Notes: a model not told the origin generated them from the letters alone. DNA of 64,000 nt from Blastochloris sulfoviridis (GCF_008630065.1 NZ_VWPL01000002.1:1-64000), one strand, 5' to 3'. Shown: positions 20,038-32,879, counted from the first letter of the stretch. A program made the numbers and translations.

Positions 20038-22410
20038 TCAGCCGCCGGTGCGCGCCAGGGCGGCGAGGGCCTGGTCGGTCAGCTCGGCCAGGAGACGGTC
20101 GGCGTCGAGCCGGGTCTTGGCGATCTGCAGCCATGGCGTTGCGATCTTGACGAGATCGGGCGGCAACTGGCCGACCGTGGCGATCGCGCCGGCAAGATCG
20201 CCGCGCGACAATTGGGACTGGACGCGGCCGACGAGTGCCGCCGGCGTCTCGCCGTCCATGCCGGGGGTCGGCCGGAAGCGCACCAGCCCTTCGGCGCTGC
20301 GCGCCAGCTTGTTCAGCACAGCGCCGATGTCGTTGGCCGGCTCGTCGCGGGGCACGTTCGACAGAAGCTGGCTCACCAGATCGTCGAACCGGCCCTGCAC
20401 CTGGCGCAGCGTCGGCACGCCGCTGGCAGCGACACCGTCGATGGCCTTGAGCCGCTCATAGCCCGGCCCGGCCAGCGCCATCGCCGCGTCGTACTCGGCG
20501 CGGAACGGGCGGCCTTCGTCAAGCGCGGTGCGCAGCGCGCCGAGCGCCACCGGCCAGGCGATCATCCGGCTCGGCGCCGCCGCGAGCTGCAGGCGCTGGT
20601 CGAGCGCCACCACCCGGCCGGGCAGGCTCGACAGCTCGGCGAGCTTGCGGTCGATCGCGGCGAGCTGGTCGGGCAGCGGCGTGGCGGCGGCGGCGGCCCG
20701 CTGGGCCGCCTCGCCCGCCGTGGTCGCCAGCCGGATCGCCTCCTCGGCGCCGTGGGCGGCGCCGTCGATCTTGGTCTCCAGGCCCTTGACCTGGGTCTGC
20801 AGGGCGCTGACGCGGGTGTCGTCGCCGGCCGGCTGGCCGGCCGCCGGGGCCGATTCAGTCTCGCGCGCCTGGGTCTCCAGCGCCGCGATGCGGGCGTCGA
20901 GCCGCGACAGTGCCTGGGCGGCGCGTTCCAGCTCGGCGATGCGGGTGGCGAGCACCTCGACCTGGTCGAGCTTGGCGACGATCGCCGGGTCCGGCTCGGC
21001 CGGTGCCGTCGGGGCGGGGGCAGGCGCCGGCTCGGGCCGGCTTTCGAGGGCGCTGAGGCGGGCCTCGGTCGCCTGCAGGCGGGCCTGGGCCTCCAGGAGC
21101 GGGCCGGGATCGGCGCCGAGCGGCGGCAGGATGCCGGTGTAGGTCAGGGCGCCGGCCGCCACGGCGCCGGCCAGCAGGCCGGCGAAGGTGCCGCCGACGA
21201 TGGCGCCGCCGCGGCCGCGCGACGGGGGCGGGGCGGAAACGGGCTGTTTGGCCTCCGGCGCCTTCGACTCCGGCTCCTCCGTGTCTTGCGCCTCCGTGTC
21301 TTGCGCCTTCGTGTCTTGCGCCTTCGTTTCCTGCGTCTCCTGCGCCGAGCCTTCCTGTGCCGGAGCTTCCAGCGCCTTCGTCTCTTCGGACGTCTCCGGC
21401 GCTTTGGCCTCCGCGGCAACCGGGGCCTCGCCGGCCGGCGAGGCGGACGTCTCGGCGATCTCGATGGCTGCGACCTCGATTTCCGCCGGTCCGGCGGCCG
21501 CCTTGCGCGTGTCGTCCGCCGACGACGGGATCGTCTCCAAGGCGCTCGTCGCCTTGGCGCTCGCCGCGTCCGTCTCGATCGCTTCGGTCTCGGTCTTGGG
21601 GGCCGGTTCGGTGGGCGTCTGCCCGGGCCTGTTCGGCACGTCGTCGGTTGCTTGTGATGCCATCGCCGTCCTCCCACGTGTCACGTCGCACGCGTCACCC
21701 GCTTGTCGTCCGAAGGGCAACAGGTCGAGCAGACTGCCTTCGTCCGGTGTCGCTGCGATGCGCACAACCGCGCCGCTCGCCACCAGCGGCTCGGCCACCC
21801 TCGGCGACAGCGCATAATGTTGCAGCCCCACGACAGCATCATAAACGCCGTCACGGATGCCCGCCGCCAGCAGAGTTTCGCAGCTTCGGCGGGAGTAGTG
21901 CAGTATTCCGTCGATTCGTCCCGCTGACAACGCCGCGAGCGTGGCCTCGGCGAGATGTTGGGCCGGTTCTGCGCGGTAAGCCACAACAGTTTCGACGGCG
22001 ATGCCGCGCGGTGCCAGCTCGGCGGCCAGATCGCCGGCCCGGTCCTCGCCGGCCAGCCACAGCACCCGCTCGCCGGGAATCAGGCATTTGGCCAGCATGT
22101 CCGCCAGATCGCCAACGTCGCCCTCGGCCGACGTGACGTCGGTGAAGCCGGCGCCGATCGCCACCTCGCGGGTGCGGCGGCCGACGGTGAACACCGGCAG
22201 GCCCGAATAGAACACCCAGGCCAATTCGGCCGCAGCCCGGGCGCCGTTGACGCTGGTCAGCGCCACGGCGTCGAAGCGGTTGGCCGGCGGCGACGGCGCC
22301 ACCGGCACGATGGTCATCAACGGATCGAGCAGCGCCTCGTGGCCGTGGGCCGCAAGCGCGGCCCGGGTCCGGCTGGCCCCGGGCTCCGGCCGCGTGACCA
22401 GCAGGCGCAT
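20038..22410 (-). CDS. hemD: Uroporphyrinogen-III synthase fused in frame to Mic60/mitofilin-like protein
   Basis: One open frame of 790 residues. Residues 1 to about 236 are HemD, which closes the tetrapyrrole ring: MRLLVTRPEPGASRTRAAL, VALTSVNGARAA and ILHYSRRSCETLL are recognisable. The frame then continues without a stop into an acidic, Ala-rich linker (about 250-420) and a membrane segment (GGTFAGLLAGAVAAGALTYTG, about 429-449). A coiled coil and a C-terminal mitofilin-type domain (RMIAWPVALGALRTALDEGRPF and after) complete it. In other alphaproteobacteria the two are separate neighbours. Here an internal ATG at 21663 has a strong Shine-Dalgarno, so Mic60 (541 residues) can also be made alone. 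Mic60 shapes intracytoplasmic membranes. The start is 4 bp after hemC. Confidence 0.88.
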   Translation of the reverse strand: MRLLVTRPEPGASRTRAALAAHGHEALLDPLMTIVPVAPSPPANRFDAVALTSVNGARAAAELAWVFYSGLPVFTVGRRTREVAIGAGFTDVTSAEGDVGDLADMLAKCLIPGERVLWLAGEDRAGDLAAELAPRGIAVETVVAYRAEPAQHLAEATLAALSAGRIDGILHYSRRSCETLLAAGIRDGVYDAVVGLQHYALSPRVAEPLVASGAVVRIAATPDEGSLLDLLPFGRQAGDACDVTRGRTAMASQATDDVPNRPGQTPTEPAPKTETEAIETDAASAKATSALETIPSSADDTRKAAAGPAEIEVAAIEIAETSASPAGEAPVAAEAKAPETSEETKALEAPAQEGSAQETQETKAQDTKAQDTEAQDTEEPESKAPEAKQPVSAPPPSRGRGGAIVGGTFAGLLAGAVAAGALTYTGILPPLGADPGPLLEAQARLQATEARLSALESRPEPAPAPAPTAPAEPDPAIVAKLDQVEVLATRIAELERAAQALSRLDARIAALETQARETESAPAAGQPAGDDTRVSALQTQVKGLETKIDGAAHGAEEAIRLATTAGEAAQRAAAAATPLPDQLAAIDRKLAELSSLPGRVVALDQRLQLAAAPSRMIAWPVALGALRTALDEGRPFRAEYDAAMALAGPGYERLKAIDGVAASGVPTLRQVQGRFDDLVSQLLSNVPRDEPANDIGAVLNKLARSAEGLVRFRPTPGMDGETPAALVGRVQSQLSRGDLAGAIATVGQLPPDLVKIATPWLQIAKTRLDADRLLAELTDQALAALARTGG
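21281..21340. repeat. Four tandem 15-bp repeats in the Mic60 linker
   Basis: Units of 15 bp (GTGTCTTGCGCCTCC and variants) encode the repeated Thr-x-Ala-Gln-Asp of the linker on the minus strand. The frame is kept, so copy-number change would alter linker length only. Confidence 0.75.
21661..21675 (-). promoter_or_regulatory. Internal ribosome binding site and ATG for Mic60
   Basis: On the minus strand GGGAGGA is followed after five bases by ATG (21663-21661), in the same frame as hemD. This is the best Shine-Dalgarno in the locus and marks where a separate mic60 gene would begin. Confidence 0.7.
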
Positions 22411-22414
22411 CGCC

Positions 22415-23371
22415 TCAGGCCCCGGCCAAGGCGGCGAAGAATGCGGGGCCCGCCCGTCCGCGCAGCTCGCGGCCGGCGTCGGCGCCAAGGGCGGCGGCCT
22501 CGGTCACCGATCCCTCGCGGGTGGTGTCGTGGGCCTCGGTGCCGTCCGGCATCAGGATGATGCCGGCGAACGACAGCCGGTCGCCGGTGACCGTGGCGTG
22601 GCCGCCGATCGGCGTGCGGCAGGAGCCGTCGAGCTCGTGCAGGAAGGCGCGCTCGGCGGCCAGCGCCCGCTCGGTCGCCGGCGCGTTGATCGCCGCCATC
22701 AGCTCGCGGGTGCGGCTGTCGTCCTCGCGGCACTCGATGGCGATGGCGCCCTGGCCGACCGCCGGGATGAAGTCGTCGGCCTCGATGATCGTGGCGGTGA
22801 CGCCCGCGGGCAGCCGGTCGATCAGGCCGAGGCGCTTCAGGCCCGCCAGCGCCAAGAGCGTGGCGTCGACGGCGCCCTCGGCGACCTTGCGCAGCCGCGT
22901 CTCGACATTGCCGCGCAGCAGCGACACGTCGAGGTCGGGCCGGGTGCGCTTGACCATCGCCTGCCGGCGCAGCGAGGCCGAGCCGACCTTGCCGTCCTGC
23001 GGCAGGCCGGCAAGCCCGCCCGGCACGCGGCTGATCAGCACGTCGCGGACGTCCTCGCGCGGCAGGAAGGCCGGCAGCATCAGGCCGGGCGGCAGCACGG
23101 TGGGCAGATCCTTGGAGGAGTGCACCGCGATGTCGATCTGGCCCGCCAGCATCGCGTCCTCGATCTCCTTGGTGAACAGGCCCTTGCCGCCCGCCTGGGA
23201 CAGCGCGCGGTCGAGGATCTGGTCGCCGATCACCTTGATGATGTCGATCCGGATGTCGTCCTCGGGCACGCCATGCGCGGCGGCGAGCCGGCGGCGGGTT
23301 TCATAGGCCTGCGCGAGCGCAAGGGCACTGCCCCGGGTACCGAGGCGAAGGAACGGAGAAGATTGCGTCAT
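22415..23371 (-). CDS. hemC: Hydroxymethylbilane synthase (porphobilinogen deaminase)
   Basis: HemC (318 residues) joins four porphobilinogens. Visible signatures are LRLGTRGSALALAQA at the start, AVHSSKDLPT near 85, and ELDGSCRTPIGG near 250 with the cysteine that carries the dipyrromethane cofactor. The start MTQSSPFLRLG at 23371 was chosen by family alignment; ATGs at 23404 and 23410 are alternatives. It is the first gene of hemC-hemD-mic60-hemY and divergent from tsaD. Confidence 0.95.
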   Translation of the reverse strand: MTQSSPFLRLGTRGSALALAQAYETRRRLAAAHGVPEDDIRIDIIKVIGDQILDRALSQAGGKGLFTKEIEDAMLAGQIDIAVHSSKDLPTVLPPGLMLPAFLPREDVRDVLISRVPGGLAGLPQDGKVGSASLRRQAMVKRTRPDLDVSLLRGNVETRLRKVAEGAVDATLLALAGLKRLGLIDRLPAGVTATIIEADDFIPAVGQGAIAIECREDDSRTRELMAAINAPATERALAAERAFLHELDGSCRTPIGGHATVTGDRLSFAGIILMPDGTEAHDTTREGSVTEAAALGADAGRELRGRAGPAFFAALAGA

Positions 23372-23483
23372 GAGGCAGGCCGATGTTACGCCAACGTGAG
23401 ACATGCGCAAAAAAGCGCGGGCGGACGCGGATATGACGTATCCGCTTGGGGATCAAGCTGAGGGCCGGAACGCGGTGACGGAC

Positions 23484-24539
23484 ATGCTCGTACTCGGGCT
23501 GGAGACGACGTGCGACGAAACCTCCGCCGCGGTGGTGCGCCGCCACGAGGACGGACGCGGCGAAATCCTATCGAACGTCGTTCTATCCCAAGTTTCCGCC
23601 CATGCCGAGTACGGAGGCGTGGTTCCCGAGATTGCCGCCCGCGCCCATGTGGAGGCGCTGGACGGCATCGTCGCCCAGGCGATGGCGGAGGCGCGAATCG
23701 GCTTCAGCCACCTCGACGCGGTCGCCGCCGCCGCCGGCCCCGGCCTGATCGGCGGGGTCATCGTCGGGCTGATCACCGCCAAGGCGATCGCGCTCGCCGC
23801 CGGCAAGCCGCTGGTGGCGGTCAACCACCTGGAAGCCCACGCGCTGTCGCCGCGCCTCGTCGGCAAGCTCGGCTTCCCCTATTGCCTGCTGCTGGTCTCG
23901 GGCGGCCACACCCAGATCGTCGCGGTGCTCGATGTCGACCGCTTCGAGCGGCTCGGCACCACCATCGACGACGCGGTGGGCGAGGCATTCGATAAGGTCG
24001 GGAAGATGCTGAGCCTGCCCTATCCGGGCGGGCCGCGGGTCGAGGCCGCGGCCTTGCGCGGCAATCCGAAGCGATTCGCCTTCCCGCGGCCGATGCTGGG
24101 GCGGCCCGAGCCGGATTTCTCGCTGTCCGGCCTCAAGACGGCGGTCCGGCTCGCCGCCGAGGCGATCGCGCCGCTGTCGGAGACCGCCGTCGCCGACCTG
24201 TGCGCCTCGTTCCAGGCGGCGGTGGTGGACGTGATCGAGGACCGGCTGCGCGTGGGCCTGCGGCTGTTCGGCGCCAGGTTCGGCAAGCCCAAGGGGCTGG
24301 TGATCGCCGGCGGCGTCGGTGCCAACAAGGCGATCCGCGCCGCGCTCGACCGCATCGCCGCCGAGAACGCGCTGCGTCTGCTGATTCCCCCGGCGTCGCT
24401 GTGCACCGACAATGGCGCCATCATCGCCTGGGCCGGGGCCGAGCGGCTGGCGCTGGGCATGACCGACGACCTCGACTGTCCGCCGCGCGCCCGCTGGCCG
24501 CTCGGCCTGCCGCTCAAGATCGAGGCAACCGAATCGTGA
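23484..24539 (+). CDS. tsaD: tRNA N6-adenosine threonylcarbamoyltransferase TsaD
   Basis: TsaD (351 residues) transfers the threonylcarbamoyl group to A37 of ANN-decoding tRNAs. It has the ASKHA fold with [15 protein letters not shown] at the N-terminus, the metal-binding [10 protein letters not shown] near residues 114-123 and [10 protein letters not shown] near 137. The ATG at 23484 is the family start; a GTG three codons earlier is possible. It is divergent from hemC, and its stop overlaps the GTG of gpsA. Confidence 0.95.
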   Translation: MLVLGLETTCDETSAAVVRRHEDGRGEILSNVVLSQVSAHAEYGGVVPEIAARAHVEALDGIVAQAMAEARIGFSHLDAVAAAAGPGLIGGVIVGLITAKAIALAAGKPLVAVNHLEAHALSPRLVGKLGFPYCLLLVSGGHTQIVAVLDVDRFERLGTTIDDAVGEAFDKVGKMLSLPYPGGPRVEAAALRGNPKRFAFPRPMLGRPEPDFSLSGLKTAVRLAAEAIAPLSETAVADLCASFQAAVVDVIEDRLRVGLRLFGARFGKPKGLVIAGGVGANKAIRAALDRIAAENALRLLIPPASLCTDNGAIIAWAGAERLALGMTDDLDCPPRARWPLGLPLKIEATES

Positions 24540-25531
24540 CCCGCTATTCCGCCATCGGAGTTGCCGGCGCCGGGGCCTGGGGCACCGCGCTGGCCAATGC
24601 CGCCGTCCGCGCCGGCCGGCGCGTCGTGCTGTGGACGGTGTTTCCCGACCACGCCCAGGACATGATCCGCACCCGCGAGAACAGGATGTTCCTGCCGGGG
24701 GTGCCGATCGCGCCGGACGTCGAGATCACCGCCGACCTCGCGGTGCTGGCCGAGACCTCCGCCATCCTGATGGTGGTGCCGACCGGGGCGCTGCGCGAGG
24801 TGTCGGCGAACCTCGCCCCGCTGATCCGGCCCGGCACGCCGCTGGTCGCCTGCGCCAAGGGCATCGAGCGCGGCACCGATCGCTTCGTCACCGAGATCGT
24901 CGCGGAGGCGGCGCCGCCCGCCATCCCCGCCATCCTGTCCGGGCCGAGCTTCGCCACCGACGTCGCCGCCGGCCTGCCGACCGCGGTGACGGTGGCCTCG
25001 GCGGACGAGGCCGTCGCGGCGCACCTCGCCGAGGCTGTCGGCTCGGCCTCGTTCCGGCTCTATCATTCCACCGACGTGCGCGGCGTCGAGATCGGCGGCG
25101 CCGCCAAGAACGTGCTGGCGATCGCGGTGGGCATCGCCCACGGACGCAAGTTCGGCGCCAGCGCCGCAGCCGCGCTCACCACCCGCGGCTTCGCCGAGCT
25201 GCGCCGCTTCGGCCACGCCTATGGCGCGCGGCCGGAGACGCTGGCCGGCCTGTCGGGGCTGGGCGACCTCATCCTCACCTGCGGCGGGCCGCAGTCGCGC
25301 AATTTCTCGCTCGGCTTCCGGCTCGGCTCCGGCGAGGCCCTGCCGGCGCCCGGCTCGGGGCCGCTGGCGGAAGGCGTCTTCACCGCGCCGGTGCTGGTGG
25401 AGATGGCGGCGAAGGCCGGGGTCGAGATGCCGATCGCCGCCGCGGTCGACGCCGTGCTCGCCGGCCGGCTCGGGCTCGACGAGGCGATCACCGGCCTCCT
25501 GGCCCGGCCGCAGAAGGCGGAGATCGGGTAA
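24536..25531 (+). CDS. gpsA: NAD(P)-dependent glycerol-3-phosphate dehydrogenase
   Basis: GpsA (331 residues) reduces dihydroxyacetone phosphate to glycerol-3-phosphate for phospholipid synthesis. The Rossmann motif [11 protein letters not shown] opens the protein; ACAKGIE near 105, [11 protein letters not shown] near 140 and [15 protein letters not shown] near 185 (catalytic Lys) follow. The start codon is GTG at 24536, overlapping the tsaD stop as GTGA, which implies coupling; no ATG in this frame gives a full Rossmann fold. Confidence 0.94.
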   Translation: MTRYSAIGVAGAGAWGTALANAAVRAGRRVVLWTVFPDHAQDMIRTRENRMFLPGVPIAPDVEITADLAVLAETSAILMVVPTGALREVSANLAPLIRPGTPLVACAKGIERGTDRFVTEIVAEAAPPAIPAILSGPSFATDVAAGLPTAVTVASADEAVAAHLAEAVGSASFRLYHSTDVRGVEIGGAAKNVLAIAVGIAHGRKFGASAAAALTTRGFAELRRFGHAYGARPETLAGLSGLGDLILTCGGPQSRNFSLGFRLGSGEALPAPGSGPLAEGVFTAPVLVEMAAKAGVEMPIAAAVDAVLAGRLGLDEAITGLLARPQKAEIG

Positions 25532-25598
25532 TCCGGTTTCCAGCCTAAAGGGTTGGAGAACCGTATTGGCCATCCGCCCTGACGAGCGCACAAACGAA

Positions 25599-25623
25599 AG
25601 CCGCCCGACGGTGCCGGGCGGCT
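25599..25623 (-). terminator. Hairpin between gpsA and rpmB
   Basis: AGCCGCCCG pairs with CGGGCGGCT. On the minus strand the stem is followed by TTTCGTTTG, so it most likely ends rpmB; it may also serve gpsA on the plus strand. Confidence 0.65.
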
Positions 25624-25710
25624 GGACTCTCACGCGAAACGGGCAGGGTTCGCCTGAAGCGGTACCCGATCCGACAGCGTCGGATCGGATGCGCCAAATC
25701 TTTGAGGTGT

Positions 25711-25757
25711 CGCAGTCTCTTCCGCAAAGCCGGCTCCGGCTATTGCGGAAAAGGCTC
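25711..25757. repeat. Intergenic repeat family B, copy 1
   Basis: This 47-bp imperfect inverted repeat, CGCAGTCTCTTCCGCAAA ... TTGCGGAAAAGGCTC, ends 7 bp before the rpmB stop codon. It is the most diverged of seven copies in the window. Confidence 0.6.
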
Positions 25758-25763
25758 CAGCGG

Positions 25764-26066
25764 TCAGGCCGCAGCCTGGGGCTGCTCGGCCTGCGCCTTC
25801 TCGACGGCGCGCTTCAGCACGAGTGCGCGCGGCGACAGCTCTTCCGCCCGCGCCTTGACCAGGAACGCGTCGAGGCCACCGCGGTGGTCGACGGTCTTGA
25901 TGGCGTTGGCCGAGACCCGCAGCCGCACGTCGCGGTCCAGCGTGTCGGAGCGGAACGTCACATTGCACAGGTTCGGCAGGAACCGGCGCTTGGTCTTCCG
26001 GTTCGAATGGCTCACCTTGTGGCCCACAAGGACCGCCTTGCCAGTCAGATCGCAGCGCCGGGACAT
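25764..26066 (-). CDS. rpmB: 50S ribosomal protein L28
   Basis: This 100-residue L28 begins [22 protein letters not shown] and carries [11 protein letters not shown], both family signatures. The Ala-rich C-terminal extension ([10 protein letters not shown]) is usual in alphaproteobacteria. It is divergent from the DUF3108 gene. Confidence 0.96.
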   Translation of the reverse strand: MSRRCDLTGKAVLVGHKVSHSNRKTKRRFLPNLCNVTFRSDTLDRDVRLRVSANAIKTVDHRGGLDAFLVKARAEELSPRALVLKRAVEKAQAEQPQAAA

Positions 26067-26250
26067 GGCACAACCTCAATGAGGCCGCGTCAGCGGCGGC
26101 CGTCTCAAACTCGTCATGGGAGAGTGGGCGTATAATCGCCTGCCTTGCGCACGTCAAGCCGGCCATCGCCGCCGAAGGGCGTTTCGGGCGCGCGGTTGCG
26201 CCAGATTGCGACACAGTTCCGACAGAATTGCATCGCACCGGGGTTGAGCC

Positions 26251-27120
26251 ATGCCATATTTCGCTTCGTCATCGATCCGGTCTGGGGCGCGGTTCGCGGC
26301 GATCGCCGGGGCCATCCTGTGGCAGTGCGCGGCGGCGGCGGCCGGCGACACCAGGGTCAATGCCCGCTACGACGTCACGCTGGCCGGCATGGAGATCGGC
26401 AAGGCGGCGCTGGTGATCGACATCGACGCCGTCAACTACACCGCCGCCGCCAGCGGCAAGATCACCGGCGTGGCCCAGTTCGTCACCGAAGGCAAAGGCT
26501 CGGCCGGCGCCCGCGGCCTGTTGACGAAAGAGAAGCCGCAGCCGGGTTCGTTTGCGATGACGGCCTCGGGCGACGACAAGCAGATCGCCATCCAGTTCGG
26601 GTTCGAGCGCGGCGCGGTCAAGGGCCTGCAGGTGACGCCGGAGCCGAAGCCGCGGCCGGACCGGATCGAGGTGACCGAGATCCACCGGCGCAACGTGCTC
26701 GACCCGATGAGCGCCGCCCTGTTCGTGGTGCCCGGCACCGGCGACGTCACCGGTCCCGACGCCTGCACGCGCGTGGTCCCGATCTTCGACGGGGTGTCGC
26801 GCTACGACCTGACGTTCGAGTTTCTCCGCCAGGAGGCGGTCGCGGCCAAGGGGTTTGCCGGCACAGCGGTGGTCTGCGCCGTCGGCTTCCGGGCCATCGC
26901 CGGCCACCGGCTCGGACGCAAGGACATCGAATATATGGAAAACAACAAGGACATCGCGGTCTGGCTGGTGCCGGCCGCCGGCAGCCGCGTCCTTGTGCCG
27001 TTCAAGATCTCGGTGGCCACCAAGGTCGGCACCTGCGTCATCGAGGCGAAGTCCTTCGCCACCCGGCGCGTGGAGCCGCGCGCCACCGCGGCGCCCGCCC
27101 AGGGCAACGCCGCGCGGTGA
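26251..27120 (+). CDS. DUF3108 domain protein, probably exported
   Basis: This 289-residue protein has a signal sequence (about residues 14-32, AAIAGAILWQCAAAAAG) and a DUF3108 beta-rich domain. Typical segments are ARYDVTLAGMEIGKAAL near 38 and RRNVLDPMSAALFV near 147. It is expected in the periplasm or outer envelope. The function of the family is unknown. The gene lies between rpmB and the SUV3-like helicase, a conserved Rhizobiales arrangement. Confidence 0.85.
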   Translation: MPYFASSSIRSGARFAAIAGAILWQCAAAAAGDTRVNARYDVTLAGMEIGKAALVIDIDAVNYTAAASGKITGVAQFVTEGKGSAGARGLLTKEKPQPGSFAMTASGDDKQIAIQFGFERGAVKGLQVTPEPKPRPDRIEVTEIHRRNVLDPMSAALFVVPGTGDVTGPDACTRVVPIFDGVSRYDLTFEFLRQEAVAAKGFAGTAVVCAVGFRAIAGHRLGRKDIEYMENNKDIAVWLVPAAGSRVLVPFKISVATKVGTCVIEAKSFATRRVEPRATAAPAQGNAAR

Positions 27121-27554
27121 CGCGCCGTCGCCGCGCGCGTTCGGCGGGAAGCGAGAATGCGGGGGCCAAGACGCGGGAGCCAAGACGCGGGAGCAGGCAC
27201 GCAGGCGCAAAGTCCAGTTTGCGGCGGCTGGGGGTATGTGGCCGGAGACACCCTACATATTGTGGCGAACGAATCCCGATTCCCGCAGAGTCAGCGATTC
27301 GGCCCCGGTTCGTTCGAGAGTCGTTCCAATGGGTTGCGCGTTGCCGCCGGGCTACTGCCGCGATGGTGTCGCATTATGATACGGTATGTGGGGATCACGC
27401 CGTGATCTTCGGAAACAGTCTTGTCAAAAATCCTTGTCCGGTAAGGGATGTTTGACGATCGCCGGACGAAACGCGGCCCCAGCGGGCGGCTTTCGTGTGA
27501 TACAAGCGCTCTGAACCCGGGCCTTGCCGCGCGCCCTTCGAACTCCGATCGCCC
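27121..27554. other. 434-bp gap between DUF3108 gene and helicase
   Basis: No gene was recognised. The gap holds two tandem copies of a 14-bp unit GCCAAGACGCGGGA (27165-27192) and an AT-richer stretch near 27365-27450 that may hold the helicase promoter. Confidence 0.6.
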
Positions 27555-30875
<3,321 letters not shown>

Positions 30876-30967
30876 GGCGAGGCCGTGGCCTCGCGCGCCG
30901 GGTTCCGGCGGTCAGGCCATGCGGTTTCCGGCGGATCGGCCGGACGCCGTGACCGGAAGACGCCGCC

Positions 30968-31267
30968 ATGACCGGCGGGGCCGGGCAGCGCATCGATCTC
31001 GTCTTGTGGCATGCGCGGATCGTGCGCACCCGCGCCGATGCCGCGGCGCTGGCCCGGGCCGGGCGTGTCCGCGTCAATGGGGCGCGGGTGACCGGCGCCG
31101 CCCGGCTGGTCAGGCTGGGCGACGTGATCACCGTGGCGCTGCATGGCGGGGTCCGGGTGGTGCGCCTGCTCGGCTTCGCCGCGCGGCGGGGCCGGGCCGA
31201 GGACGCCCGGGCGCTGATCGAGGACGTCCCGGAAACGGACGAACCCGGGCAGCGTGGCATGCGCTGA
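30968..31267 (+). CDS. S4-domain RNA-binding protein (Hsp15-like)
   Basis: This 99-residue protein has an S4 domain (about 8-62): QRIDLVLWHARIVRTRADA followed by GRVRVNGARVTGAARLVRLGDVI. It resembles Hsp15/HslR, which binds stalled 50S subunits. It lies 92 bp after the helicase and before fdxA; this trio is common in Rhizobiales. The basic RNA-binding helix is intact. Confidence 0.87.
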   Translation: MTGGAGQRIDLVLWHARIVRTRADAAALARAGRVRVNGARVTGAARLVRLGDVITVALHGGVRVVRLLGFAARRGRAEDARALIEDVPETDEPGQRGMR

Positions 31268-31392
31268 CCGCATGCCGCCGGCTCTGTCGCGGGTGAAGGA
31301 AACCTTCAGGCTTGCCGGCGCGGTTCGCCTCGGATAGGGGGGTGTCCGAAATCCGACACATGCCGGTTGTCACCCGCGTCTCAGGGGCTGAA

Positions 31393-31728
31393 ATGACCTA
31401 CGTCGTTACCGAGAACTGCATCAAGTGCAAGTACATGGACTGCGTGGAGGTGTGTCCGGTCGACTGCTTCTACGAAGGCGAGAACATGCTCGTCATCAAT
31501 CCGGACGAGTGCATCGACTGCGGCGTGTGCGAGCCCGAGTGCCCGGCGGAGGCGATCAAGCCGGACACCGAGCCGGAACTCGACGCGTGGCTGGCGCTGA
31601 ACGCCCAATACGCCACCCAGTGGCCCAACGTCACCGCCAAGCGCGAGCCGCCGGCGGACGCCAAGGATTGGGACGGCATCGCCGGCAAGAAGGCGCAGTT
31701 TTCGCCGAATCCCGGCGAAGGCGACTGA
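31393..31728 (+). CDS. fdxA: 7Fe ferredoxin FdxA
   Basis: This 111-residue ferredoxin has a [3Fe-4S]/[4Fe-4S] pattern. The first cluster region is [17 protein letters not shown] (C9 to C25) and the second [12 protein letters not shown] (near 39-50). The start MTYVVTENC at 31393 is canonical; upstream in-frame codons are excluded. It is a low-potential electron carrier of uncertain partner. A strong GC hairpin follows. Confidence 0.95.
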   Translation: MTYVVTENCIKCKYMDCVEVCPVDCFYEGENMLVINPDECIDCGVCEPECPAEAIKPDTEPELDAWLALNAQYATQWPNVTAKREPPADAKDWDGIAGKKAQFSPNPGEGD

Positions 31729-31760
31729 CGTCGCCGGGTGACGCCACCATCGCGGCAAAT

Positions 31761-31788
31761 GGGCGCCCGCCGGCCGGCGGGGGCGCCC
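31761..31788 (+). terminator. Hairpin after fdxA
   Basis: GGGCGCCC arms flank a GCCGGCCGGCGG centre, all self-complementary. T-rich but interrupted DNA follows. It is the likely fdxA terminator. Confidence 0.6.
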
Positions 31789-31866
31789 AAGTTCAAATAT
31801 GTCTTTGATTTTTTGGCTGTTCGTGATAGCGTTTTTGAACAGTCGAATTCATTCGCGCTGAAGCGC

Positions 31867-31898
31867 TCCCCAAAGCAGGAACTCCCCAAAGCAGGAAC
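31867..31898. repeat. 16-bp tandem duplication upstream of carD
   Basis: TCCCCAAAGCAGGAAC occurs twice in direct succession, about 380 bp before carD. The second copy supplies a GGAAC, but the spacing to the next GTT does not fit an EcfG promoter. Confidence 0.7.
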
Positions 31899-32276
31899 AC
31901 GTGGAACAGCCACGGTTTTGGGCCATGGCATTTTGCAGGCATGCGCCGATCGCAGAGTGCCGGGACCTATCTTGTCATCATGCACTGTCGTCATGTCATG
32001 GTGGGTTCCAGACTCTTTGCCGCGTGGGAGCGGGGTTCGGGTTGGTCGACTTTGAAGCGCGCCAGTGACGGTGATCCGTTGTCGAGGGCGGGCAGACTTG
32101 GTGCGAAGGACATTCGTTCTGTCGGCTGACTGGCCAATCCCACAGGACTCGAACTCCCTTCAGGACTCGAAGTTCCTCAGGGCCGGCAGCAAAGCGGACG
32201 CGCCTTCGGGCGCATCGTGGAAGGATTTTCGGCCGCTTCGCTCAGGCGCCGGCCAAATCCAGGAGTGTAAAAGCGC

Positions 32277-32879
32277 ATGACCGCCAAGAAGACGGCCGCG
32301 ACCCAGACCCGTCATGGTTTCAAGACGAATGAGTACATCGTCTATCCGGCTCATGGCGTCGGCCAGATCGTTGCCATCGAAGAACAAGAAGTTGCCGGTT
32401 TCAAACTTGAATTGTTCGTGATCTCCTTCGAGAAGGAGAAGATGAAGCTTCGCGTTCCGACCAGCAAAGCCCTTGCGGTCGGCATGCGCAAGCTCGCCGA
32501 AGGCAATGTGGTCAAGAAGGGGCTGGACACCCTGAAGGGCCGCGCCCGCATCAAGCGGACGATGTGGTCGCGCCGGGCGCAGGAATACGAGGCCAAGATC
32601 AACTCCGGCGACCTCGTGGCCATCGCCGAGGTCGTGCGCGATCTCTACCGCTCCGAACAGCAGCCCGAGCAGTCCTATTCCGAACGCCAGCTGTTCGAGC
32701 AGGCGCTCGATCGCATGGCCCGCGAACTGGCGGCGGTCGAGGATCTCACCGAGACCGAGGCGATCAAGCGCATTGAGGCGCAGCTCGCCAAGGGTCCGCG
32801 CCGCGCCGGCAAGGCCGAAGAGGCCGACAACGATGTCGATGTCGATGTCGAGGCCGACACCGAGGCCGAGGCGGCCTGA
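32277..32879 (+). CDS. carD: CarD family transcriptional regulator
   Basis: This 200-residue protein has an N-terminal RNA-polymerase-interacting domain (about 12-75, FKTNEYIVYPAHGVGQIVAIEEQEVAG) and a helical C-terminal domain (about 80-175) with RARIKRTMWSRRAQEYEAKI. The extreme C-terminus is acidic (ADNDVDVDVEADTEAEA). CarD binds the RNA polymerase beta subunit and stabilises open complexes at housekeeping and ribosomal promoters. A GGAG precedes the ATG by 13 bases. The distance to neighbours suggests its own promoter. Confidence 0.93.
   Translation: MTAKKTAATQTRHGFKTNEYIVYPAHGVGQIVAIEEQEVAGFKLELFVISFEKEKMKLRVPTSKALAVGMRKLAEGNVVKKGLDTLKGRARIKRTMWSRRAQEYEAKINSGDLVAIAEVVRDLYRSEQQPEQSYSERQLFEQALDRMARELAAVEDLTETEAIKRIEAQLAKGPRRAGKAEEADNDVDVDVEADTEAEAA

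Larger units (their letters stand above)
31729..32276. other. 548-bp gap between fdxA and carD
   Basis: No gene is supported. The gap contains the fdxA terminator (31761-31788), an AT-rich stretch at 31797-31850 that may contain the carD promoter, and a 16-bp tandem duplication at 31867-31898. Confidence 0.6.

Noticed and set aside
24020-25633. 537-residue open frame opposite tsaD-gpsA
   Set aside because: Same reason: it is antisense to two secure genes with no recognisable domain.
31894-31918. Possible EcfG promoter before carD
   Set aside because: GGAAC is followed by GTT one base too early for the N16/17-CGTT spacing, and the -10 lacks the C.
31738-32055. 105-residue open frame between fdxA and carD
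   Set aside because: No ribosome binding site or family similarity; it starts in the fdxA terminator region and covers a tandem duplication.
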